Shown here: piece by piece, positions 1-5,635 of the stretch
How positions within the stretch are numbered: position 1 is the stretch's first letter
Layout of the letters: each line of letters opens with the position of its first letter
Assembly: GCA_013696275.1 (NCBI GenBank)
Contig: JACCYW010000396.1
Location: 1 to 6,038, forward strand
Direction: 5' to 3'
DNA: 6,038 bases
Source of the DNA: Chloroflexota bacterium
GTDB taxonomy: Bacteria; Chloroflexota; Limnocylindria; Limnocylindrales; CSP1-4
The notes under the pieces: model-generated
The model's database searches: none
What the model was told of the DNA's origin: nothing
What the model saw: the letters and a program-made list of their open reading frames with translations, nothing else
Position numbers and translations under genes: made by a program

Positions 1-402
1 CTCGAACCGTCCGCGTCCAACACCTTGCAGCCCCAGCCATCCGGGTTGGAGTTGGCACCACAAGAGTCACCGACGGTGAACCGAGGCTGGTTCCAGCCGC
101 CCCCGGAGGTGTGGAACCGGACCTCGAACAGCTGCTTGTCGCTGCTCGTACCACCGCTCTGGTCGCCTGGGTCGAGCATCTCGTTCTGCCATTCAGCAGC
201 GACTATGCCGTGCCCTCCCCAACAGTCGCCCAAGTCCGTCACCGATCGAGAGGCCTGTTGGTCGCCATCGATCTGGAACGAATAGAAACCTCCTTCCGCA
301 TCCGTGATGCGGAAGATCCGGTATGTCAAAGGTGGCCCGTCAGACCGCGGCGACGCCCATGGGAACGACCAATGCCCAGATATGGCGCTTACTCAGAGCC
401 AC
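1..402 (-). CDS. Probable secreted protein of unknown family; frame broken near its N-terminus, 3' end outside window
   Basis: I do not recognise the family. Reading on the minus strand, a GTG at 402 follows a strong Shine-Dalgarno (AAAGGAG, 5-nt spacing) and opens a 20-residue peptide, MALSKRHIWALVVPMGVAAV. This resembles a signal peptide: a basic n-region (SKRH) followed by a short hydrophobic stretch. It ends at TGA (342-340). From about 341 the +1 frame is open to the window edge with no stop. It encodes roughly 110 residues with protein-like composition: YRIFRITDAEGGFYSFQID, then DLGDCWGGHG, EVRFHTSGGGWNQPRF, DSCGAN and GWGCKVLDADG. Three Cys, four Trp and many Gly/Asp/Ser/Asn residues suggest an exported, possibly disulfide-bonded domain. 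The +1 frame has its own stop at 395-393 and no good start of its own except a TTG at 329, so a joined product is the simplest reading. By eye the region is less G+C-rich than its neighbours. The shift could be a mutation, an assembly error or, less likely, recoding. A separate promoter is likely, since 185 bp divide it from the gene upstream. Confidence 0.5.
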
Positions 403-407
403 GCGTA

Positions 408-414
408 CTCCTTT
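408..414 (-). promoter_or_regulatory. Shine-Dalgarno AAAGGAG that sets the GTG start at 402
   Basis: The minus strand reads AAAGGAG, five bases, then GTG. It is the best ribosome-binding site in the window. It supports the view that the 20-codon frame beginning at 402 is the true start of the left-end gene, despite the stop that follows. Confidence 0.6.
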
Positions 415-432
415 ATCGACCTTGGTTGCCCG

Positions 433-462
433 ATCCTGCTCCGGTGGACCAGCCGCCGTCAA
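433..462 (-). promoter_or_regulatory. Possible sigma-70-type promoter for the left-end gene
   Basis: The minus strand has TTGACG (462-457, five of six matches to the -35 consensus), an 18-bp spacer, and CAGGAT (438-433, only three of six matches to the -10 consensus). Initiation near 426 would leave a leader of about 25 nt with the Shine-Dalgarno in it, which fits. The -10 match is poor, so this is tentative. The rest of the 403-587 gap shows no gene. I saw no convincing terminator for the upstream operon: only short inverted repeats such as AGGAGTCCTCCT, with no T-run. Confidence 0.25.
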
Positions 463-587
463 GGCGTGTGAAGGGATCGTAACGGGGGTGCCGAGGAGGA
501 CTCCTTCTGAAGGGTCGGGCACCGTCCCGCGCAGGCGTAGGGGTAGCAGCACCGTATCGGTCGGCGCTCAACGCACCACGGGGTGAA

Positions 588-1709
588 TCAGCCGGAGCGG
601 GTGGCGGGCGACATCTCACCATCATCGGTTCCAGAGCCGCCACGGTCGACGCGCGAGCCGCCGCGCGTCTTGGATGACAGCACGTAGGCGATACCGCCCA
701 GGACGATGATGGACAGGACGCTGATGGCCCGATCCAACAGAGCGATGGCACCGGCCTCCGTGGTGTCGGCACCGTAGATGAGCACCAGGATGGTGACGAT
801 GGCCGACTCCACCACGCCCAAGCCAGCCGGCGTGAACGGTATCGCGGTCAGCAGTGATGCGATCAGGGCGACGAAAAAGGCGCCGCTGATGCCCAGGTTG
901 ATCTCGAACCCGAGCGCCAGCACGACCAGATAGAGGCGCATCGCCTCGGTCGCCCAGATGAGCCCGGTGATGACCGCGATGAGCGGCACTTGGCGAGCCT
1001 GGATGGAGAAGACGCCCTCCTCGAAGCGCTCGTAGAACTCGACCATCCGGTGAGGCAGCGGCAGCCGCGCGATGAGCCGAGCGCCGAAGTTGCGGATCAC
1101 GAAGAGGCCGATGGCCAGTGCCGCGATGACCGCCAGGCCGATCCCGAAGATGAGCCTGACCTCCGGTGAGAGGCCGTCGCGGAAGCTCCAGAAGCCGGCC
1201 GCCAGTCCCAGCAGGGTGATCGCGAAGAGGTCGAAGACGCGCTCGATGAAGACCGTACCAAAGGTTCGGCTGAGCGAAACAGTGAAGTTGAGACGAAGCA
1301 GATAGGCCCGATATACATCGCCCAGCTTGGCCGGCACCAAGCAGTTGACGAGCCAGCTGATGAAGATGATCTCGGTCGAGTCGCGCACCGGGATGGGCGT
1401 CCCGGCGCCGCGCAGCAGCAGAGCCCAACGGATGCCGCGCAGCGGGAAGCCGGCATAGTAGACGGCGAACGCAGCTACCAGGAGCAGCAGGTCGGCCCGC
1501 GCGATAGAGCCAAGCAGGGCGGCCAGGTCTATGTTGCCGACGGTCACTGCGACCAGCAGCACCAGCACGATGGGCAGGACGATGGAGATGATCGTCTTCG
1601 GGTCGCGCAGTCTGTCCGACAGCGGCTTGGGTGCGCCCGCCTCGCGCTCCTCCACGAGCGGATAGTCGACCAGCGGCTCCTCCTGCGGTGGGGGTGCTGA
1701 GCTACTCAC
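588..1709 (-). CDS. UPF0104 / lysylphosphatidylglycerol synthase TM-family membrane protein
   Basis: A 373-residue integral membrane protein. The family is recognisable from its conserved loops: PLRGIRWALLLR (about 89-100), NCLVPAKLGDVYRAYLLR (122-139), SRTFGTVFIERVFDLFAI (147-164) and IPFTPAGLGVVE (290-301). About eight or nine hydrophobic segments are visible, near 39-58, 72-90, 111-126, 152-173, 184-205, 241-266, 270-291, 296-313 and 325-345. The N-terminal tail (1-36) is rich in Pro and Glu. The C-terminal tail (346-373) is rich in Gly, Asp and Arg and is probably cytosolic. The family corresponds to the flippase part of MprF, but the soluble aminoacyl-transferase half is absent, so it should not make lysyl-lipid itself. 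Stand-alone members are usually taken as lipid transporters or partners of glycolipid or polysaccharide enzymes; the substrate here is unknown. The GTG start shares bases with the TGA of the upstream PHP gene (GTGA), which suggests translational coupling and a common task. It is the last gene of the operon. Confidence 0.85.
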   Translation of the reverse strand: MSSSAPPPQEEPLVDYPLVEEREAGAPKPLSDRLRDPKTIISIVLPIVLVLLVAVTVGNIDLAALLGSIARADLLLLVAAFAVYYAGFPLRGIRWALLLRGAGTPIPVRDSTEIIFISWLVNCLVPAKLGDVYRAYLLRLNFTVSLSRTFGTVFIERVFDLFAITLLGLAAGFWSFRDGLSPEVRLIFGIGLAVIAALAIGLFVIRNFGARLIARLPLPHRMVEFYERFEEGVFSIQARQVPLIAVITGLIWATEAMRLYLVVLALGFEINLGISGAFFVALIASLLTAIPFTPAGLGVVESAIVTILVLIYGADTTEAGAIALLDRAISVLSIIVLGGIAYVLSSKTRGGSRVDRGGSGTDDGEMSPATRSG

Positions 1710-2455
1710 CCGCTCGTCCCGTGACCGACTTCCGCGCTTGGTGCGACGGTCACCCGACGGTTACCGCGCGCTCGTTGCACGAGCTTGGCCAGGGGTGTCC
1801 ATGCGCGCACCACGATCGATCCGCGCCCACAGACCAGGCGCGCTCCTGACAGGGCGGCCAGTAACTGGCGGGCGTCGTGTGGGTCGTCCGCCAGGACCGT
1901 GTACGAGACGCCCACCTCCAGCACCGTGTGGGCGTCGCTGGAAGCGACCGTCGGCAAGCGGTGCTCGGCCGCGAAGGCCGCCGCCAGCGCGTTGGCGCGA
2001 CCCATCGCCCGGCCGTTGTGCGCCTCCACGACATCGGCCGCCCGGGCCAGCTCGACCAGCGCTGCCGACCGCCCAGCCGGTGCCGCCGACGAACCGGCTG
2101 AAGAGCGGAACCGATCGAAGGGATGGGGCAGTACCACCAGGCCGCCCTGTTCGTGGATCGCCGCCGACGCTTCGGCGGGCGAAAGTCCGCCCGGGATGGC
2201 GCGCTCCAGGTAGAGGCCGATGAGGTCGCCGCCGGTCGTGCGCACCTCCTCGCCCACGATGACCGTGAGGTCGGCCGGCGCAGCGTCGCGCGCTCGAAGA
2301 GCGCCGTCCAGGCGTTCGTGATCGGTGATGGCCAGGTGGGTCAGGCCGCGCAGGACGGCCGCTCGGGTCAGGTCGGTCGGCCGGCTCAGCGAATCGAACG
2401 AGGCCGAGGAATGGACATGCAGGTCGGCGAACGCTCTTCCACGACCATCATGCAT
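1706..2455 (-). CDS. PHP-domain metal-dependent hydrolase (probable phosphoesterase, CehA/McbA-like)
   Basis: A 249-residue protein made almost wholly of one PHP domain. The expected metal ligands are all present in order: DLHVH (H13, H15), AITDH (D45, H46), GEE (E69/E70), LPHPFD (H111), VEAHN (E144), and SSDAH (D174, H176). Such a set normally binds two or three metal ions and hydrolyses phosphoester bonds. Known members include histidinol-phosphate phosphatase, polymerase exonuclease domains, RNase AM (TrpH/YciV) and CehA-type esterases. The short single-domain form and the wording of the motifs best fit the CehA/McbA-like group; the substrate cannot be told. I chose the ATG at 2455 because it lies 5 nt after the mreB stop and places DLHVH at residue 11. 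A longer frame back to 2563 would overlap mreB by 103 bp with no PHP-like residues. No clear Shine-Dalgarno is seen, so expression probably depends on coupling. Its stop overlaps the next gene's start. Confidence 0.88.
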   Translation of the reverse strand: MHDGRGRAFADLHVHSSASFDSLSRPTDLTRAAVLRGLTHLAITDHERLDGALRARDAAPADLTVIVGEEVRTTGGDLIGLYLERAIPGGLSPAEASAAIHEQGGLVVLPHPFDRFRSSAGSSAAPAGRSAALVELARAADVVEAHNGRAMGRANALAAAFAAEHRLPTVASSDAHTVLEVGVSYTVLADDPHDARQLLAALSGARLVCGRGSIVVRAWTPLAKLVQRARGNRRVTVAPSAEVGHGTSG

Positions 2456-2460
2456 CGCGC

Positions 2461-3450
2461 TCAGACGCGCTGGACCAGCGACTTCTTGAAGAAGTCGAAG
2501 TGCTCCAGCGCGAGCCCGGTCCCCAAGGCGACACAGTTGAGTGAGTTCTCGGCCACATGGCATGGCACACCGGTCACCTGGGTCAGCAACTTGTCGATAT
2601 TGCGCAGGAGCGAGCCGCCCCCCGACATGACCATCCCCTTGTCGATGATGTCGGCCGACAACTCGGGCGGTGTCTCTTCCAGCACCGCCCGGACACTGCC
2701 CACGATCTGCTGGAGCGGTTGTTCCAGCGCCTCCATCACCTCCGAGCTGGTGAGCGGGATGGTCCGCGGCAGGCCGGCGATCAGATCGCGCCCGCGGACC
2801 TCCATGCGCAGCTCGCGCTCCATCGGCAGGGCCGTGCCGATCTGGATCTTGACCTCCTCGGCCGTGCGGTCGCCGATCATGAGGTTGTACTTCTTGCGAA
2901 TGTAGCCGGCGATGGCCTCGTCGAACCGGTTGCCACCGACACGCAGCGAACGGGAGACCACGATGCCGCCCAGGGCGATGACGGCGATCTCACTGGTCCC
3001 GCCGCCGATATCGATGATGAGGTTGCCCGACGGTCCGCTGATGGGCACATTGGCGCCGATGGCCGCGGCCAGCGGCTCCTCGATGAGATAGGCCTCACGG
3101 GCACCCGCCTTCATGGCCGCATCACGCACCGCCCGCTTCTCCACGCTGGTCACCCCGGAGGGGACACTGATCATCACGTCCGGACGGGTGAACGAACGGC
3201 CGGCCTTCTTGATGAAGTAGCGCAGCATCGCCTCGGTGATGACGTAGTCGGCGATGACGCCGTCCTTCATCGGCCGGATGGCGGTGATGGTGCCAGGCGT
3301 GCGACCGATCATCTCGCGCGCCTCGTCACCCACCGCCACGATGTGGTCATCCTCGCTCACCGCCACCACCGACGGCTCCTGGATGACGATGCCCTTGCCC
3401 TTGACGTAGACCAGGATATTGGCGGTGCCCAGGTCGATGCCGATCTTCAT
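2461..3450 (-). CDS. mreB: MreB/Mbl-type bacterial actin, cell-shape protein
   Basis: A 329-residue actin-fold ATPase that polymerises on the inner face of the membrane and steers the elongation machinery for peptidoglycan in rod-shaped cells. The nucleotide-binding motifs are intact: phosphate-1 IDLGTANILVY (5-15), connect-1 YLIEEPLAAAIGA (121-133) with the catalytic Glu region, phosphate-2 DIGGGT (147-152), adenosine motif SGGGSLLRNID (276-286) and connect-2 ENSLNCVALGTG (301-312). Wording such as KGKGIVIQEPSVVAV and TPPELSADIID, and the murA-proximal location, resemble B. subtilis Mbl more than the mreBCD-type gene; mreC and mreD do not follow. It begins right at the actin fold (MKIGIDLGTAN), without the amphipathic N-terminal helix of some Gram-negative MreBs, so membrane contact may rely on a hydrophobic loop. 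The start is fixed by an in-frame TAG directly before the ATG; a weak AAGGA lies some 15 nt upstream. It sits 12 nt after murA. Confidence 0.95.
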   Translation of the reverse strand: MKIGIDLGTANILVYVKGKGIVIQEPSVVAVSEDDHIVAVGDEAREMIGRTPGTITAIRPMKDGVIADYVITEAMLRYFIKKAGRSFTRPDVMISVPSGVTSVEKRAVRDAAMKAGAREAYLIEEPLAAAIGANVPISGPSGNLIIDIGGGTSEIAVIALGGIVVSRSLRVGGNRFDEAIAGYIRKKYNLMIGDRTAEEVKIQIGTALPMERELRMEVRGRDLIAGLPRTIPLTSSEVMEALEQPLQQIVGSVRAVLEETPPELSADIIDKGMVMSGGGSLLRNIDKLLTQVTGVPCHVAENSLNCVALGTGLALEHFDFFKKSLVQRV

Positions 3451-3462
3451 CTAAGGTGACAT

Positions 3463-4788
3463 TCATCCTTCCGAGACGTGCGTGATCCGGGCACCAAGAT
3501 CCTGGAACTTGCGCTCGATATTCTCATACCCCCGTCTCACCTGGTGCGCACCGTGGATGAGGCTGTGTCCGTGGGCGGCCAGGGCGGCCAGGATGAGCGA
3601 AGCGCCTGCCCGGAGGTCGCTCATCTTCAACTCCGCCCCGTGCAGCGGCGTGGGGCCCTCGATGATGGCGTGATGGTCGTCTTCGATGCGCACCCGGGCA
3701 CCCATCTCGCGCAGGTCGTTCAACCACTCCAGGCGGTCCTCGAAGATGGCTTCGTGGATGCGGCTCCGACCCGCCGCCCGGCTGAGCAGGACCGCCATCG
3801 GCGGTTGCAGGTCGGTGGCCAGGCCCGGATAGGGCGCCGTCTCGATATCGGTGGCCACGTATCCGCCGTTCATGCCGGCGCCCCGGACCCGTATGCCGTC
3901 GCCTTCACAGGCGACCTCCACACCGACCCTCGCCAGTACCTCCAGGAACGCACCCAGGTTGGCGGCAGGTGCATCGCGCAGGGTGATCTCACCGCCCGTC
4001 ATGGCCGCCGCGACGATGAACGTGCCGGCCTCTATGCGGTCGGCGATGACGCGGTGATCAGCGCCGCGCAGGCGTCGCTTGCCTTCGACCTCGATGGTCT
4101 CGGCGGCGGTCCGCTCCACGTCCGCTCCCATCGCCTGCAGGAAGAGGATGAGATCGTCCACTTCGGGTTCACGGGCCGCCGGCCGGATGGTCGTGTGGCC
4201 GTCAGCGAGGGTCGCGGCAAGCATCGCATTCTCCGTGCCCATCACGGTCACACCGGGGAAGGCCACCTCGGCGCCTCTCAGGCGACCCGGCGACTCCGCG
4301 AAGTAGTAGCCATTGCGGTAATCGATACGCGCTCCGAGACGCTTCATGGCATTGACATGGAGGTCGACCGGCCGCCGGCCGATACGGTCGCCGCCCGGGT
4401 TGCTGATGATGACCCGCCCGAAACGAGCCAGGAGCGGACCGAGCAGGATGAAGCTGGCGCGCATCTTGGCCGCCGCCTCGAGCGGCACGAACAGCCAGTC
4501 GACGTCGCCAGCCGCGACTTCGTAGGTATTGGGCGCCGGGTGATCGACCACGACGCCCAGATCGCGCAACACGTCGACCATGACCTGCACGTCAGCGATC
4601 TCCGGCACGTTGGTGAAGCGGCAGCGTTCGCCGGTCAGGGTGGCAGCCGCGAGCAGCTTGAGTGAGGCGTTCTTGCTGCCACTCACCGACACGGCACCGC
4701 TCAGCGGGAGGCCGCCCTCCACGCGAAACGCCTCTCGCTGGATGGGTGGCTCCTGGTACTCCCAGTGGAAAGGACGGGCCTCGGCCAT
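3463..4788 (-). CDS. murA: UDP-N-acetylglucosamine 1-carboxyvinyltransferase (MurA), Asp-type active site
   Basis: Cytosolic enzyme that transfers the enolpyruvyl group of phosphoenolpyruvate to UDP-GlcNAc, the first committed step of peptidoglycan synthesis. The 441 residues cover the whole EPSP-synthase-like double-barrel fold. Landmarks are SGSKNAS (K39/N40, matching E. coli K22/N23), the loop NPGGDRIGRRPVDLH (130-144), PYPGLATDLQ (319-328; D326 matches catalytic D305), DLRAGASL (391-398) and RRGYENIE (418-425; R419 matches R397). D134 stands where E. coli has Cys115, the residue alkylated by fosfomycin. Asp there is known from mycobacterial and chlamydial MurA, which remain active but are fosfomycin-resistant. 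The protein carries about 17 extra N-terminal residues (EARPFHWEYQEPPIQRE) before the usual beginning of the fold. I keep the ATG at 4788 because it lies 9 nt after the atpC stop and no better start exists, although no clear Shine-Dalgarno is seen. Confidence 0.96.
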   Translation of the reverse strand: MAEARPFHWEYQEPPIQREAFRVEGGLPLSGAVSVSGSKNASLKLLAAATLTGERCRFTNVPEIADVQVMVDVLRDLGVVVDHPAPNTYEVAAGDVDWLFVPLEAAAKMRASFILLGPLLARFGRVIISNPGGDRIGRRPVDLHVNAMKRLGARIDYRNGYYFAESPGRLRGAEVAFPGVTVMGTENAMLAATLADGHTTIRPAAREPEVDDLILFLQAMGADVERTAAETIEVEGKRRLRGADHRVIADRIEAGTFIVAAAMTGGEITLRDAPAANLGAFLEVLARVGVEVACEGDGIRVRGAGMNGGYVATDIETAPYPGLATDLQPPMAVLLSRAAGRSRIHEAIFEDRLEWLNDLREMGARVRIEDDHHAIIEGPTPLHGAELKMSDLRAGASLILAALAAHGHSLIHGAHQVRRGYENIERKFQDLGARITHVSEG

Positions 4789-4797
4789 GACGACTAT

Positions 4798-5226
4798 CTA
4801 GCCGCGCCCGCGCGGACCCTCCCGCCGTCGCCGCTCGCCGACTCGGATGCGGAGCAACGCCCGCTGGAGTGCGGCTCGCGCCCGGGCCAGATCGGCCGGC
4901 TCCTCGAAGCCCTCGGCAAGCGCCCGCTCAGCGTCGCGCCGAGCCTCTTCCGCCCCTGCCAGGTCGATCTCCGAGGCCAGATCCGCCGTCTCGGCCATCA
5001 CCACTACTTTGTCAGGACGCACCTGCAGGAAGCCACCGGCGATGGCGAAGTACTCTTCCTGCCCGCCCTTGCGGATGCGCAGCTCACCGAAGCCCAGAGT
5101 AGAGAGCAGCGGCGCATGGTGCGGCAGCACGCCCAACTCTCCGTCCACGCCGGGGCAGACGACCGAGTCGACGTCGTCCTCATAGGCCAACCTCTCCGGC
5201 GTGACGATCTCCAACCTCAGCGGCAC
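4798..5226 (-). CDS. atpC: F1Fo ATP synthase epsilon subunit
   Basis: A 142-residue subunit of the F1 central stalk. It links the rotor to the c-ring, and its C-terminal helices can inhibit ATP hydrolysis. The N-terminal beta-sandwich (about 2-82) begins PLRLEIVTPERLAYEDDVDS and contains PGVDGELGVLPHHAPLLSTL (25-44) and GGFLQVRPDKVVVMAE (64-79), the standard epsilon signature. The C-terminal half (about 83-134) is an Ala/Glu/Arg-rich helical hairpin, ending in a very basic tail (GERRRREGPRGRG). The length is normal for the family. The start is GTG at 5226: the codon lies four residues before LEIVTPE and follows GGAG with 8-nt spacing. The same frame stays open to an ATG at 5514, but the extra 96 residues would be Arg/Pro/Ser repeat sequence unlike any epsilon N-terminus. 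The unusual point is its separation from atpD by about 410 bp. Confidence 0.94.
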   Translation of the reverse strand: MPLRLEIVTPERLAYEDDVDSVVCPGVDGELGVLPHHAPLLSTLGFGELRIRKGGQEEYFAIAGGFLQVRPDKVVVMAETADLASEIDLAGAEEARRDAERALAEGFEEPADLARARAALQRALLRIRVGERRRREGPRGRG

Positions 5227-5234
5227 GCGTAGGA

Positions 5235-5238
5235 CTCC
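5235..5238 (-). promoter_or_regulatory. Shine-Dalgarno GGAG for atpC
   Basis: GGAG on the minus strand lies 8 nt before the GTG at 5226. It favours that start over the upstream ATG at 5514. Confidence 0.55.
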
Positions 5239-5245
5239 AGTCGGA

Positions 5246-5295
5246 GATCGACGCTGCGTGGCCGGTCGACGATGCGTGGCCGGTCGACGATGCGT
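5246..5295. repeat. 18-bp tandem repeat, about 2.8 copies, just upstream of atpC
   Basis: The plus strand has tgcgtggccggtcgacga at 5255-5272, repeated exactly at 5273-5290. A degenerate half copy (gatcgacgc) precedes them and a partial fourth (tgcgt) follows. The unit is six codons long, so any reading frame across it would give a hexapeptide repeat. The right edge lies about 20-70 bp from the atpC start, within its likely leader. Confidence 0.85.
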
Positions 5296-5357
5296 CCGGT
5301 GAACGGACGAACGGACCGGTGGAGGCCGGGACGATGTGTCTGGCCGGTCGATCCGCT

Positions 5358-5494
5358 CGCTGGGCGGACGGCCCGACCGGTGGAGACTGGGCCGCCTGTT
5401 GTTTGGGCCGCTGGGCGGACGGCGGGGCCGGTGAAGGCCCGATCGACGGTCATCGGATCGCTCGCCGGTCCGTTGGGCCGCTGGGCGGACGGCC
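5358..5494. repeat. GC-rich interspersed repeat, three copies
   Basis: The 15-mer cgctgggcggacggc occurs at 5358-5372, 5409-5423 and 5479-5493. The last two copies share 21 identical bases (5403-5423 and 5473-5493). Start-to-start distances are 51 and 70 bp. Each core copy is followed or preceded by variants of accggtggag, so the region looks like a diverged long-unit repeat. The third copy can fold on itself: GGCCG at 5476-5480 pairs with CGGCC at 5490-5494 around a 9-nt loop. The second copy keeps four of those five pairs. Confidence 0.75.
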
Positions 5495-5563
5495 GAAGCG
5501 CCGGAGGCGGGCATCCGACCTCGAGAGTGTGAAACGAGGGGACCCGTGGCGCCGATCGGCCAT

Positions 5564-5626
5564 GTTTGGCGCCCAGGCCGTGTTCGGCGCCCAGGCCAGG
5601 TTTGGCGCGCACGCCGCGTTCGTCGG
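5564..5626. repeat. 18-bp tandem repeat, about 3.5 copies, just downstream of atpD
   Basis: The units are gtttggcgcccaggccgt (5564-5581), gttcggcgcccaggccag (5582-5599) and gtttggcgcgcacgccgc (5600-5617), followed by a half unit gttcgtcgg (5618-5626). The sequence is unrelated to the repeat next to atpC, yet it has the same 18-bp period. It begins about 10 bp after the atpD stop codon. Confidence 0.85.
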
Positions 5627-5635
5627 GAAGACCGA

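Larger units (their letters stand above)
5227..5635. other. Repeat-filled spacer between atpD and atpC
   Basis: These 409 bases separate two genes that in most bacteria lie next to each other. They hold the three repeat families listed separately and no recognisable protein domain. A minus-strand frame of 140 codons (GTG at 5639, TGA at 5217-5219) covers the stretch completely, but its product is low-complexity (Arg, Pro, Gly, Ser, Thr). Other frames on both strands are also open here, as expected in very GC-rich DNA. No clear rho-independent terminator or consensus promoter is visible, so atpC may be read through from atpD or have a promoter I cannot see. Confidence 0.6.

Noticed and set aside
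324..329. Perfect TTGACA on the minus strand as a -35 box
   Set aside because: No -10-like hexamer lies 16-18 bp further on, and it falls inside the coding frame of the left-end protein.
111..482. Plus-strand frames at the left end (25-285, 111-482, 323-586)
   Set aside because: None has protein-like composition or a Shine-Dalgarno. The minus-strand reading has both.
2456..2563. Longer start for the PHP gene at 2563
   Set aside because: It would overlap mreB by 103 bp and add residues unlike PHP proteins. The ATG at 2455 places the first motif at the expected position.
2557..3459. 300-codon open frame on the plus strand
   Set aside because: It is antisense to mreB, and its His/Asp/Arg-rich product is the usual mirror of actin codons in high-GC DNA.
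3478..4665. 395-codon open frame on the plus strand
   Set aside because: It is antisense to murA, whose frame matches the family end to end. The plus-strand product has no recognisable domain and is a GC-rich shadow.
5227..5514. 96-residue N-terminal extension of atpC from an ATG at 5514
   Set aside because: The residues are Arg/Pro/Ser repeats encoded by the tandem repeats. Epsilon subunits begin just before LEIVTPE, where a GTG with a Shine-Dalgarno exists.
5246..5626. CRISPR-like array in the atpD-atpC spacer
   Set aside because: The 18-bp units are directly tandem with no unique spacers, the middle repeats are irregular and diverged, and no cas gene is in view.
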